This document shows positions 49,315-57,666 of a DNA stretch of 64,000 bases, piece after piece. A program made the translations under genes and the position numbers. How positions within the stretch are numbered: position 1 is the first letter of the stretch; every line of letters begins with the position of its first letter. The notes beneath the pieces were generated by a model, which saw only the letters and a list, made by a program, of their open reading frames with translations, did no database searches and had not been told where the DNA came from. Origin of the DNA: Haloferax sp. Q22 (lineage in GTDB: Archaea > Halobacteriota > Halobacteria > Halobacteriales > Haloferacaceae). Location of the stretch: assembly GCF_001482285.1 (NCBI RefSeq), contig NZ_LOEP01000016.1, positions 186,001 to 250,000 on the forward strand, written 5' to 3'.

Positions 49315-50310
49315 ATGATCTCGAAGGGATGCGAACAGTGCGCCATGGGCGGGAAGATGGTGCTGTTCGTCTACGGGTACTGCGACCAGCGCGATTGTTT
49401 CTACTGCCCGCTCGGCGAGAATCGCAAGAACGTCACCGACGTGTACGCCAACGAGCGAAAGGTCGAGTCCGACGCGGACGTCATCGAGGAGGCGAAACGC
49501 ATGGACGCACTCGGCTCGTCTATCACCGGCGGCGAACCGCAGGAAGCGCTCGACAAGACCTGCCGCTACATCTCGCTTCTCAAAGACGAGTTCGGCGAGG
49601 ACCATCACATCCACCTCTACACGGGTATCACGGGCGGGCGCGAGAACATGCGCCGCCTCGCCGAGGCCGGCCTCGACGAGATTCGCTTCCACCCGCCGCT
49701 CGAACTCTGGGGCGACATGCACGGCACCGAGTGGGAGGACATCCTTTACATCGCCCGCGAGGAGGGACTCACCCCGGCGTTCGAGATCCCGGGCATCCGC
49801 GCGGAACGGGAGTTCCTCGACTTCCTCGACGAGGGGGCCGCGGAGTTCTGCAACATCAACGAGTTCGAGATGTCAGACGGCAACTACCGCCGGATGCAGG
49901 AGAAGGGCTACGAACTGCAGGACGGCCACATGTCGGCGGTCGACGGCTCGAAGGAGGCCATCCTCGACGAGATGGGCGACCACGAGCGCGTCTACTTCTG
50001 TACCTCCGTGTTCAAGGACGCCGCCCAGCACCGAAACCGCCTGAAGCGCATGGCCCGCAACCTCCGCCGCCCGTTCGACGAGGTGACGGACGACGGCACG
50101 CTCGTCTACGGCAAGACCTACACGCCCGCCGAGCGCTTCATCGAACTCGGCGTCCCCGACGAGTTCTACAGCATCAAGTCGAACCATGTCGAGGTCGCGT
50201 GGTGGCTCCTCGAAGAGATGATCGAAGACGGTGACGTTGACGACGGCGAAATCGTCGAGCAGTACCCGACCTACGACGGGACGGTCGTCGAGCGGACGCC
50301 GCTGGCCTGA
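49315..50310 (+). CDS. Radical SAM protein
   Basis: 331 residues from MISKGCEQCAMGGKMVLFVYGYC. The cluster motif is atypical: CDQRDCFYC, that is C-x4-C-x2-C rather than C-x3-C-x2-C; a separate CEQC pair lies at residues 6-9. GGEPQEALDKTCRYISLL, HLYTGITGG and IRFHPPLELWG form the barrel. Archaeal homologues are common but uncharacterised as far as I know. ATG 49315 is preferred over ATG 49288 because the TATA-like CCTTTTGACG at 49276-49285 predicts a start near 49307-49315. Its last 33 bp are duplicated 100 bp downstream. Confidence 0.88.
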   Translation: MISKGCEQCAMGGKMVLFVYGYCDQRDCFYCPLGENRKNVTDVYANERKVESDADVIEEAKRMDALGSSITGGEPQEALDKTCRYISLLKDEFGEDHHIHLYTGITGGRENMRRLAEAGLDEIRFHPPLELWGDMHGTEWEDILYIAREEGLTPAFEIPGIRAEREFLDFLDEGAAEFCNINEFEMSDGNYRRMQEKGYELQDGHMSAVDGSKEAILDEMGDHERVYFCTSVFKDAAQHRNRLKRMARNLRRPFDEVTDDGTLVYGKTYTPAERFIELGVPDEFYSIKSNHVEVAWWLLEEMIEDGDVDDGEIVEQYPTYDGTVVERTPLA

Positions 50311-50438
50311 GTGTCTCCGTTTTTGGTCCAGATTTTTGCGGAGTGAGCGTGAGCGAACTCCGGAAAAAGGTGGGACTGGGACGGTCGTCGAGCGGACGCC
50401 GCTGGCCTGAGTTCTACGTTCTTTTTGGTCCAGATTTT
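50278..50438 (+). repeat. Tandem duplication of gene end plus terminator-like motif
   Basis: The 35 bp 50278-50312 (end of the radical SAM gene with stop) recur exactly at 50378-50412. Each copy is followed by TTTTTGGTCCAGATTTT (50320-50336 and 50422-50438). The period is about 100 bp. Between copies lies a GAGTTCGCTC-type inverted repeat at about 50340-50363. Confidence 0.85.
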
Positions 50439-50448
50439 CACGCCGCCA

Positions 50449-51138
50449 TCACGACTGAAAGCGGTGGTTCCGCCGCGCCCGGTTTCTCGTGAGTGCGACG
50501 AACAGACTCGGCGTGAGCGCGAGCGCCACGGCCGCGGCCGTCGTCGGACCGAGCGGAAGCTGCATCGCGATGCCGATGACCGCGACCGATACGCCGACGA
50601 GCACGCCCGCGGCGATACCGGCGCGCTGTTGGCGATGTGTCGGCCGGAACCCGCGGGCGTCGGCGTAGAGCGCCCCCGACAGTCCGAGGACGAACCCGAG
50701 GAGCGCGCTCACCGTTCCGAGTCGGGGCGCGAGCGCGAGGAACGCCGCGCCGATGACCGCACAGCAGACGAGTGACTGGACTGGGGAAAGCGGGTTCACG
50801 TCCGCGCCGAACCGGACCGCGTAGGCGACAGGCGGAAGTGAGACCACCACCGCGGCGAACACGCCGTCGAGTGGTTCGACCGTCGCGCGTTCGAGGACGG
50901 CGGTCGCCGCGGTCAGCAGGCCGATTGCCGCGCCGAGGCCGAGGACGACCCGCGGCGGGAGCGCCTCCGAGGGGTCGGCCGACCGGAGGACGCCGAAGGC
51001 GGCGAAGGGGTAACAGACGACGGCACCGAAGAGGAGCGGGCGAAACAGCGTCCCCGAGAGAACCGCCGCGGAGACGGTCGCCGACAGGCCGAGGAAGACG
51101 CCGATGAGGAGTGCGAACTCGGGGACGCGTTCTGCCAT
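50449..51138 (-). CDS. Multi-pass membrane protein of unknown function
   Basis: 229 residues, MAERVPEFALLIGVFLGLSATV, with seven to eight hydrophobic helices and almost no soluble parts; C-terminus basic (RNRARRNHRFQS). No family recognised. Its stop is 10 nt from the duplicated terminator motif, which may end both convergent genes. Confidence 0.7.
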   Translation of the reverse strand: MAERVPEFALLIGVFLGLSATVSAAVLSGTLFRPLLFGAVVCYPFAAFGVLRSADPSEALPPRVVLGLGAAIGLLTAATAVLERATVEPLDGVFAAVVVSLPPVAYAVRFGADVNPLSPVQSLVCCAVIGAAFLALAPRLGTVSALLGFVLGLSGALYADARGFRPTHRQQRAGIAAGVLVGVSVAVIGIAMQLPLGPTTAAAVALALTPSLFVALTRNRARRNHRFQS

Positions 51139-51228
51139 ACCGCGGGGTTCGAGCGAGCGACGGAAAGCGTTTCGGCGGCGGACGGGCTACCCGCAAGCGT
51201 TTAGAGTGCCCCTAGTGTACCTCCCCGC

Positions 51229-51699
51229 ATGTCCGACTGTCCACTCGCGGACGACTGCCCGAGCTTCTCAGAACGAATCGCGGGCATGGGGTGCCAGTAC
51301 TACGGCGACCGCGGCGGCGCGGAGTGGTGCGACCACTACGAGCGCCCCATCTACGAGCTCAAACAGCAGCCCGTCAAGCCGGGCGAGGAGGTCATCGTCA
51401 CCGTCGAGGACATCCACGAGAGCGGTGCCGGAGTCGGCCGGACCGAAGACGGCTTCATCGTCTTCGTGGACGGGCTCCTGCCGGACGCGCGCGCCATCGT
51501 CCGCATCGACCGGGTGAAGGGGAGCCACGCCCGCGCGAAGAAAATCGTCGAGCGCCTGCCGCTGGACCCCGAAGCCGAAGACGTCGAGTCGGACGCGGGC
51601 GAGAAGACCGGAGCCGACTCCGAGAAGAAGCAGAGCGGTCGCAACGGCCCGAAGCGCCCCGAGGCGCTCGGGAGCCGAGACAACTTCTGGGGCGAATAA
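51229..51699 (+). CDS. TRAM-domain protein with N-terminal four-Cys cluster
   Basis: 156 residues. Cys4, Cys10, Cys22 and Cys34 form a compact N-terminal cluster (zinc or iron-sulfur). A TRAM domain follows at about 46-105 (PVKPGEEVIVTVEDIHESGAG, GFIVFVDGLLPDA, ARAKKIVERL), which binds RNA or tRNA. The C-terminus is an acidic, low-complexity tail. Stand-alone TRAM proteins are proposed archaeal RNA chaperones; the function of this variant is unknown. Confidence 0.88.
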   Translation: MSDCPLADDCPSFSERIAGMGCQYYGDRGGAEWCDHYERPIYELKQQPVKPGEEVIVTVEDIHESGAGVGRTEDGFIVFVDGLLPDARAIVRIDRVKGSHARAKKIVERLPLDPEAEDVESDAGEKTGADSEKKQSGRNGPKRPEALGSRDNFWGE

Positions 51700-51745
51700 C
51701 GCCGACTCGTCGGCGGCGTCCCGTGGACAGTCAGCCTGCTGTATC

Positions 51746-51751
51746 TTTTTT
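51746..51751 (+). terminator. T-run after the TRAM gene
   Basis: Six T about 45 nt after the TRAM stop and 25-30 nt before the Tfx start. It may serve as terminator of the first gene and lie in the promoter of the second. Confidence 0.4.
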
Positions 51752-51775
51752 CACCCCCGAGACCTACCCCGAGGT

Positions 51776-52270
51776 ATGAGCGACGCCGGACGCGACGACG
51801 AGACGGTCCCCGACGTAGACGAACTCCTCGATAGAGCCGGGTTCGACCCGGAGACGAGCGTCCTCACCCGGAGGCAAGCGGAGGTGCTCGCGCTGCGCGA
51901 GCGGGACATCCGCCAGTCGACTATCGCCGACTCCCTCGGCACCTCGCGGGCGAACGTCTCCAGCATCGAAGCCAGCGCCCGCGCCAACGTCGAGAAGGCC
52001 CGCGAGACGGTGACGTTCGTCGACGCGCTCACCGCGCCGGTCCGCGTCGAGGTCCCCGCCGGAAGCGACCTCTACGACGTGCCCAAGCAGGTGTACGACG
52101 CCTGCGACGAGGCGGGCGTGAAGGTGAACCAGACCGCGCCGGACCTGATGAAGATCGTCTCCGACGCGGCCGGCGACGCGGTGGAAGGGAGAGAAATCAA
52201 AGAACAACTCTTCGTCGGCGTCACGAGCGACGGGCGCGTCCGGGTCCGCCGGCACGCCGACGGAGTCTGA
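51776..52270 (+). CDS. Tfx family DNA-binding protein
   Basis: 164 residues. The HTH (LTRRQAEVLALRERDIRQST, then IADSLGTSRANVSSIEASA, about 30-75) and the C-terminal domain (PVRVEVPAGSDLYDVPKQVY) match archaeal Tfx. The first Tfx was found next to a molybdenum formylmethanofuran dehydrogenase operon in Methanothermobacter; no such gene is here. Confidence 0.92.
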   Translation: MSDAGRDDETVPDVDELLDRAGFDPETSVLTRRQAEVLALRERDIRQSTIADSLGTSRANVSSIEASARANVEKARETVTFVDALTAPVRVEVPAGSDLYDVPKQVYDACDEAGVKVNQTAPDLMKIVSDAAGDAVEGREIKEQLFVGVTSDGRVRVRRHADGV

Positions 52271-52373
52271 CCGCGCACCCGCGCTGGAACCGCGTCGCGT
52301 CCGACGCCTCCGGTTCACCCCACGTCGTGCCGCGAGGCCCACGCTTTTGCTCGCGGCGGTCGTCGCACCGGAC

Positions 52374-53159
52374 ATGGACCTCGGACTCGACGGCGACACG
52401 GTCGTCGTCACGGCGAGTTCGGCCGGCCTCGGGCGCGCGAGCGCCGCGGCGCTGGCCGACGAAGGAGCGAACGTCGTCGTCTGCGGGCGCGACCCGGAGC
52501 GCCTCGCGGCGACCGAATCGGAACTGGGCGACCTCGACGGCGACGTGCTCGGCGTCGAGACCGACATCACGAGCAAGCACGACGTCGAGGCGCTCGTCGA
52601 GGCGGCCGTCGAGGAGTTCGGCGGCGTCGACCACGTCGTCACCTCGGCCGGCGGCGTGCCGCCGGGCGGCTTCGCCGACCTGACCGAACAGGAGTGGTAC
52701 GGCGCGTTCGACATGCTCGTCATGAGCGCCGTCTGGACCGTGCGGGCGGCGCGGCCGCACCTCGAAGCGAGCGACGCGGGCACGATTACCTGCATCACCT
52801 CCACGTCGGTCAAAGAAGTCATCGACGACCTCATCCTCTCGAACGCGGTCCGGCGCGGCGTCATCGGCCTCGTGAAGTCGCTGTCGCGCGAACTCGCGCC
52901 GGGCGTGCGGGTGAACGCGGTGCTGCCGGGCGCACACGAGACGAGTCGCATCGAGGAGTTGGTCGAGGCGGCCGTCGAGCGCGGCGACCACGACACCTAC
53001 GAGGAGGGCCTCGACTCGTGGTCCGACGGGATTCCGCTGGGCCGCGTCGGCGACCCGCGCGAACTCGGCGACGTGGTCGCGTTCCTCGCCAGTGACCGCG
53101 CGAGCTTCGTCACCGGGGCCTGCGTCCCAGTCGACGGCGGGCGACTGCGGAGCGCCTGA
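52374..53159 (+). CDS. SDR-fold protein lacking the YxxxK pair
   Basis: 261 residues. TASSAGLGRASA (about 13-24) is a near-normal nucleotide turn and VCGRD suggests NADP preference. NAG is replaced by TSAGG (90-94). At the catalytic position the sequence reads SNAVRRG, so Tyr is Asn157 and Lys is Arg161. The remainder (NAVLPGAHETSR, FVTGACVPVDGG) is standard. Either a divergent enzyme class or a non-canonical oxidoreductase. Confidence 0.88.
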   Translation: MDLGLDGDTVVVTASSAGLGRASAAALADEGANVVVCGRDPERLAATESELGDLDGDVLGVETDITSKHDVEALVEAAVEEFGGVDHVVTSAGGVPPGGFADLTEQEWYGAFDMLVMSAVWTVRAARPHLEASDAGTITCITSTSVKEVIDDLILSNAVRRGVIGLVKSLSRELAPGVRVNAVLPGAHETSRIEELVEAAVERGDHDTYEEGLDSWSDGIPLGRVGDPRELGDVVAFLASDRASFVTGACVPVDGGRLRSA

Positions 53160-53177
53160 CGCGGCGCTCGACCCGTC

Positions 53178-54182
53178 TCAGAACGCGTCGCGGTCGCGGA
53201 GGACCGAGACCGCGTCGCGGACGTTCTGCGCTTGTTCTTTCGGCACGACGAGTACGCGGTCATCCCACGCGACGACCGCGAGGTCGGAGACGCCGACGAG
53301 CGAGATGTTCGCGCCGTCGGTAGCGACCACGTTGTCGGCGGCGTCGACGAACACCGGGTCGTCGCCGAGCGCGACGTTACCGTCCTCGTCGGCGGCGACG
53401 ATTCGTTCGAGGGCGTCCCACGAACCGAGGTCGTCCCACTCGAAGTGGACCGGGACGACCGCCGCGTCGGCGGCGCGCTCCATCACCGCGTAGTCGATGC
53501 TGACGCCCTCGACCGCCTCGAATCCGGCGTCCGTGTCGCCGGCGTCGAGGGCATCGAGGAGGGGCGCGAGCGGCGAGTCGCGCGCAGCGGAAAACAGCGC
53601 CTCTGGCGTCCACGCGAACATCCCGGCGTTCCAGAGATAGCCCTCGTCGACGTAGCGGGCGGCCGTCTCGGCGTCCGGCTTCTCGTGGAACGCGGCGAGG
53701 TCGCGGTAGTCGCCACGGTCCGCGCCGGGTTCGATGTAGCCGTAGCCGGTGTCCGGGCGGGTCGGGTCGACGCCGAAGGCGACGAGTGCGCCGGTGTCGG
53801 CGGCGACGCGTGCGCCGCGGGTCATCGCCTCGGCGAAGCCGTCGCCGACGTGGTGGTCGCTCGGGAGGACGACGACGACCGGGTCGTCGTACAACTCGGC
53901 GATTCGGTGGGTCGCGTAGACGAGCGCCGGGCCGGTGTCCTTGGCCGCGGGTTCGACCACGACCTCGGCGTCGGGCGCGTGGTGGGCGACGCCGTCCGCG
54001 AACTCTGGGCGCGTCGAGACAACGACGTGGTCGGCGAAATCGGCGCGGGCGACGGTCTCGGCGAGGAGAGAGCGGTCGCCGCCGAGCGGGAGGAACTGTT
54101 TGGGCCGGTCGCTCCGGCTCGCGGGGTACAGGCGGGTGCCGGTGCCGCCGGCGAGGACGAGCGCGACGAGTGGTCGGTCCAT
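53178..54182 (-). CDS. Mannose-1-phosphate guanylyltransferase
   Basis: 334 residues. LVLAGGTGTRLYPASRSDRPKQFLPL is the GTP/Mg signature of GDP-mannose pyrophosphorylases; VVVLPSDHHVGDG, GVDPTRPDTGYGYIEPG, AFHEKPD, LWNAGMFAW and FEWDDLGSWDAL are all present. It makes GDP-mannose for glycosylation of surface proteins or compatible glycans. The C-terminal cupin isomerase domain of bifunctional homologues is absent. Confidence 0.93.
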   Translation of the reverse strand: MDRPLVALVLAGGTGTRLYPASRSDRPKQFLPLGGDRSLLAETVARADFADHVVVSTRPEFADGVAHHAPDAEVVVEPAAKDTGPALVYATHRIAELYDDPVVVVLPSDHHVGDGFAEAMTRGARVAADTGALVAFGVDPTRPDTGYGYIEPGADRGDYRDLAAFHEKPDAETAARYVDEGYLWNAGMFAWTPEALFSAARDSPLAPLLDALDAGDTDAGFEAVEGVSIDYAVMERAADAAVVPVHFEWDDLGSWDALERIVAADEDGNVALGDDPVFVDAADNVVATDGANISLVGVSDLAVVAWDDRVLVVPKEQAQNVRDAVSVLRDRDAF

Positions 54183-54283
54183 ATCGGTGGGTGGCGCTAC
54201 AGCCTCAAAACCGTACCACGTCGCGGCCTACGTCACCGGCCACGTCGCTGACCATATCGCTGCCCACGGCTCGACTATTCCGC

Positions 54284-54565
54284 CTACCACGTCTCGACCA
54301 TCCCTTCGCGGATGTCCTCGACACAGCCCTGACAGTCGGGGTGGTCGGGGTCGAAGCAGGCGGGGCGGCCCTTCCCGTCGACGGCGACGGCGCGGCGCTC
54401 GGCGTGGCGGCGACAGACGATTTTGGCGCGGCCCTCACCGTCCCGCGGGAGGGAGTGCGCCGGAGACGAGTCGCGACCGTCTCGATAGGCGCGTTTGGCC
54501 TCCTCGTAGCGCTTGCCGGCGTTTCGAGCGGCGCTGCGAATGATGCTTTCGAGGCGGTCGTCCAT
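54284..54565 (-). CDS. Small Cys/His protein (DUF7091-like)
   Basis: 93 residues, MDDRLESIIRSAARNAGKRY. CRRHAERRAVAV, then CFDPDHPDCQGC near the C-terminus, give a likely zinc site (Cys, His, Cys, Cys). Conserved in haloarchaea, function unknown. Confidence 0.72.
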   Translation of the reverse strand: MDDRLESIIRSAARNAGKRYEEAKRAYRDGRDSSPAHSLPRDGEGRAKIVCRRHAERRAVAVDGKGRPACFDPDHPDCQGCVEDIREGMVETW

Positions 54566-54664
54566 GCTGTCGAATGCGTCTCCGAGGCTATCAATTCCTC
54601 GCTCGGTGCGACGGTTCTGACGCGCTCTCCGGCGTGACGTTCACTTTCACTGCGCCGTTTGCAA

Positions 54665-54675
54665 CTTTTTATATG
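54665..54675 (+). promoter_or_regulatory. TATA box of the rpa3 operon
   Basis: CTTTTTATATG is centred 26-27 nt before ATG 54696, not before the rpa3 ATG at 54736. Transcription is therefore expected to begin at the micro-ORF start codon. Confidence 0.7.
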
Positions 54676-54695
54676 AGTACGCATCCAAGCTCAGT

Positions 54696-54743
54696 ATGCC
54701 TCCCAATGGAAACCAAGGTGGAGGCGAGGTAGACCATGACTGA
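54696..54743 (+). CDS. Leaderless 15-codon upstream ORF overlapping rpa3
   Basis: MPPNGNQGGGEVDHD then TGA. The ATG coincides with the predicted transcription start and the stop lies 8 nt inside rpa3. The mRNA of codons 8-11 supplies a GGTGGAGG run complementary to the 16S 3' end (about 54717-54724). It may be a translated leader peptide that couples to rpa3. Reality as protein is unproven. Confidence 0.45.
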   Translation: MPPNGNQGGGEVDHD

Positions 54744-55671
54744 TTTGCGAACCCACGCGGCTGAGATAGCCGACCAGTTCTCGGACCACCTAGACGTGTC
54801 CGCGGACGAAGTCGAAGAACGATTAGAGAGCCTCGTCAGCGAGTACCGTGTCCCCGTCGACGAAGCGCGGCGGAGCGTCGTCAACAGTTACCTCGACGAG
54901 GCCGGCATCGAGCGCGACGAGCTCGCCGGCGGCTCCGGCGGGAACGAACAGACCCTGCTCAACGACATCGACCAAGACGAGCAGTGGGTCGACGTGCGCG
55001 CGAAGGTCGTCGAACTCTGGGAACCCCGGAGCGAGTCCGTCGCGCAGGTCGGCCTGCTCGGCGACGACTCCGGGCGGATGAAGTTCATCGCCTTCACCAC
55101 GTCCGAACTCCCCGAACTCGAAGAGGGGAAGTCGTACGCGCTCGGCAACGTCGTCACAGACGAGTACCAGGGCAACTTCTCCGTGAAGCTCAACCGGACG
55201 ACGAGCATCACCGAACTCGACGAAGAGATCGAAGTCGGCGACGACTCGACCAGCGTCGAGGGCGCGCTCGTGGACATCCAGTCCGGGAGCGGCCTCATCA
55301 AGCGCTGTCCCGAGGAGGGCTGTACGCGCGTCCTCCAGAACGGGCGCTGTTCCGAACACGGCAGCGTCGAAGGCGAGTTCGACCTCCGCATCAAGGCCGT
55401 CGTCGACGACGGCGAGGAGGTCCACGAAGTCATCTTCAACCGCGAGATGACGGAGGAGCTGACCGGTATCGAACTGGACGAGGCGAAGCAGATGGCCATG
55501 GACGCCCTCGACACCACCATCGTCGAAGAGGAGATGCGCGGTGACCTCGTGGGGTTCTACTACCGCGTCACCGGTCCGACGCTGGGTCGGTACGTGCTCG
55601 CCAACGAAGTCGAGCGGCTGAGCGAGCCGGCGGACGCAGAAGAACTGCTCATCAAAGCGAGGTCGATGTAA
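54736..55671 (+). CDS. rpa3: Replication protein A, RPA3 type
   Basis: 311 residues. Single-stranded DNA-binding protein. An N-terminal helical part (about 1-70) precedes one OB fold (EQWVDVRAKVVELWEPRSES, about 80-165), then a zinc-finger domain CPEEGCTRVLQNGRCSEHG (about 198-216) and a second OB-like region. No in-frame start exists upstream (TAG at 54730-54732), so the start is fixed. Followed directly by rpap3. Confidence 0.95.
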   Translation: MTDLRTHAAEIADQFSDHLDVSADEVEERLESLVSEYRVPVDEARRSVVNSYLDEAGIERDELAGGSGGNEQTLLNDIDQDEQWVDVRAKVVELWEPRSESVAQVGLLGDDSGRMKFIAFTTSELPELEEGKSYALGNVVTDEYQGNFSVKLNRTTSITELDEEIEVGDDSTSVEGALVDIQSGSGLIKRCPEEGCTRVLQNGRCSEHGSVEGEFDLRIKAVVDDGEEVHEVIFNREMTEELTGIELDEAKQMAMDALDTTIVEEEMRGDLVGFYYRVTGPTLGRYVLANEVERLSEPADAEELLIKARSM

Positions 55672-56262
55672 ATGAGTTCCAACGAAATCCCCACCCGAGA
55701 GGTCGCCCGGCGCGTCTTCGCACAGGAGTTCAACGACGCCGGTTACACGTTCAAAGAGTCCGACGACGAGCGCGCGCCCGTCTACCTGCTGCTCCCGACG
55801 GGAGAGAGCGCGAACCGCGTCTTCCTCGTCGGCACGCTGACCGAGAAGGAAGACGTCGGCGAGGACAACGAGTACTGGCGCGGTCGCATCGTCGACCCGA
55901 CGGGGACGTTCTTCGTCTACGCCGGCCAGTATCAGCCCGAGGCTGCCAGCGCGCTGCGCGACCTCGACGCGCCCGCCTACGTCGCGGTCGTCGGCAAGCC
56001 GCGGACCTACGAGACCGACGACGGCAGCATCAACGTCTCCGTCCGCCCCGAGTCCATCACCGAGGTCGACGCGGCCACGCGCGACCGCTGGGTGACCGAG
56101 ACCGCGGACAAGACGCTCGACCGCATCGCGGCGTTCGACGACGAGGGCAACGAGTACGCGCGGATGGCCCGCGAGCACTACGACCTCGACCCCGAGGAGT
56201 ACAAACGCGCCGCCATCGCCGCGCTCGAAAGCCTCGAACAGGCCGACGAACTGAGCGCGTAA
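55672..56262 (+). CDS. rpap3: RPA-associated protein, RPAP3
   Basis: 196 residues from MSSNEIPTREVARRVFAQEF, with an OB-fold core (RVFLVGTLTEKEDVG, GRIVDPTGTFFVYAGQYQPE) of the COG3390 type. In Haloferax the partner of RPA3 encoded in the same operon. ATG directly follows the rpa3 stop with no gap. Confidence 0.93.
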   Translation: MSSNEIPTREVARRVFAQEFNDAGYTFKESDDERAPVYLLLPTGESANRVFLVGTLTEKEDVGEDNEYWRGRIVDPTGTFFVYAGQYQPEAASALRDLDAPAYVAVVGKPRTYETDDGSINVSVRPESITEVDAATRDRWVTETADKTLDRIAAFDDEGNEYARMAREHYDLDPEEYKRAAIAALESLEQADELSA

Positions 56263-56371
56263 GCGAGCGTCTCGCCCGCGACCAGACGCGTCAGCGGGGC
56301 GCGCACCGGTCGACGAACCCACCAAACGTATCAAACGCCGACTGACGGCCGATTTCCACCGTCATACGCCC

Positions 56372-56378
56372 CTTTTTT
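56372..56378 (+). terminator. T-run downstream of rpap3
   Basis: CCCCTTTTTTG about 110 nt after the rpap3 stop and about 75 nt before the next gene. 56263-56371 otherwise holds nothing recognisable. Confidence 0.4.
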
Positions 56379-56450
56379 GACGAATCACGACGCCCGCGAC
56401 CCCTCGTCTGACGAACCATTAAGTGGCCTCACCACGGACCGACGAATATC

Positions 56451-56864
56451 ATGGGCAACAAGAACAAGACCATCTCGTTTCGCGTCAACGAGGACGCGTT
56501 CGAGACCCTTCGGGAGATCGCCGAGGAGCGGGACATCTCCCTGTCCGCCGTCTTCCGCGACTACGTGGACACGTTAGTTGCCCACGACGGTCAGGTGCAG
56601 GTCGTCCCCAAACACGAACTCGAAAAGCTGCGCGAGGGGGAAGACGAGTCGTTCCCCCCGACCGTGGAGGTTCCCAAGAGCTTCATCCGCGAGCACGAGC
56701 GCCTCGAACTGGAGGCCGAACACCTCCGCGAACAGCTCGAAGAGCACAAGGGCTACGTGAACTACCTGCGCGAGCAGGTCGAAAACGACCACGACGACGT
56801 CGAAGAGGTCATCCAACTGGAAGACCTCGACACGGGCGACGAGCCGTCGTTCCGCCTCGGCTAA
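56451..56864 (+). CDS. Ribbon-helix-helix protein with coiled-coil tail
   Basis: 137 residues. MGNKNKTISFRVNEDAFETLREIA is a ribbon-helix-helix DNA-binding N-terminus (1-45); residues 75-115 (ERLELEAEHLREQLEEHKGYV) form a coiled coil. Conserved haloarchaeal type, targets unknown. TATA-like CCATTAAGTGG is about 30 nt upstream. Confidence 0.82.
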   Translation: MGNKNKTISFRVNEDAFETLREIAEERDISLSAVFRDYVDTLVAHDGQVQVVPKHELEKLREGEDESFPPTVEVPKSFIREHERLELEAEHLREQLEEHKGYVNYLREQVENDHDDVEEVIQLEDLDTGDEPSFRLG

Positions 56865-56904
56865 GCGCTGTACTGTCCTCTGTGGCGTCCACGCTCACCG
56901 ATAT

Positions 56905-57366
56905 TCAGCGAGGACCGACGAGGTCCTGCTTCGCCCGCCGCGCGTCGTCCTGCATCTCTCTGTTTCCTTCCACGTCCGCGAGCGCCTCGACCGATTCGAG
57001 CGTCCGGACCGCGTCGTCGAGAAACGAGAGCACGTCTCCGGGGTAGGCGTACACCATGTAGTCGTCGCTCATCACGTCCACGATGGCGTCGGGGCCGAGG
57101 CCCTGCGCGCGGAGTTCGAGCAGGTACTCGATGAACTGGCGCTCGGGGTAGCCGGTGTAGATGTCGTCCGAATTTTCGCAGTCGAGGAAGTCCTGCGCGA
57201 AGTCGAGCAGGCGGTCTCGGGTGGCGTCGTCAACCTTGGCGAGCCCCTCGCCGGAGTAGAGGATTTCGAGGGTCGCACCACTGAAGACGCGCTTGGGGAT
57301 GTTCGTATCCAGTTGCGAGACGATTTGGCGGTGGTTTTTGAGATAAATCTTGTCGGTGATAGCCAC
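56905..57366 (-). CDS. Conserved haloarchaeal protein of unknown function
   Basis: 153 residues, MAITDKIYLKNHRQIVSQLD. An N-terminal IPKRVFSGATLEILYSGEGLA is followed by a helical domain with acidic surface. It has the look of a soluble, well-conserved protein, but I do not recognise the family. Confidence 0.7.
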   Translation of the reverse strand: MAITDKIYLKNHRQIVSQLDTNIPKRVFSGATLEILYSGEGLAKVDDATRDRLLDFAQDFLDCENSDDIYTGYPERQFIEYLLELRAQGLGPDAIVDVMSDDYMVYAYPGDVLSFLDDAVRTLESVEALADVEGNREMQDDARRAKQDLVGPR

Positions 57367-57515
57367 TGCTACCCGTGACTTCGGGCCTCCGCGGCAAAAG
57401 CGTCCCGCTCGCCGACGCAGCGTCGGCGACGCGGGTGAGCTCTGTTACGTACTGTCATTCCGGGACCGTAGCGTAACGTATTTTAGTCGTAGCGGATTAG
57501 GAAGGATTGCAGCGT

Positions 57516-57589
57516 GTCCGGGTTGGGGTAGTGGACTATCCTTCAGCCTTGTGGAGGCTGAGACGCGGGTTCAATTCTCGCACCTGGAC
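57516..57589 (+). tRNA. tRNA-His (anticodon GTG)
   Basis: G-1 is encoded (57516) opposite discriminator C73 (57589). Acceptor TCCGGGT pairs with ACCTGGA, the anticodon stem CAGCC/GGCTG encloses TTGTGGA with GTG, and the T-stem GCGGG/CTCGC encloses TTCAATT. No intron, no encoded CCA. The TATA-like GTATTTTAG lies about 35 nt upstream. Confidence 0.96.
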
Positions 57590-57660
57590 CTCTTCTTTAC
57601 ATTTCGACCGGTGAGCGCCGCGTAGCGTGCGCGAACCCATTCTCGAAATGTACTGTGAGG
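57569..57660 (+). repeat. Long direct repeat unit 1: tRNA-His T-arm plus flank
   Basis: 92 bp beginning with the T-loop of tRNA-His and running 71 bp past its end. The same 92 bp return at 57851-57942, 282 bp downstream, with one mismatch (AAATG against AACTG). Confidence 0.9.
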
Positions 57661-57666
57661 GACGAC

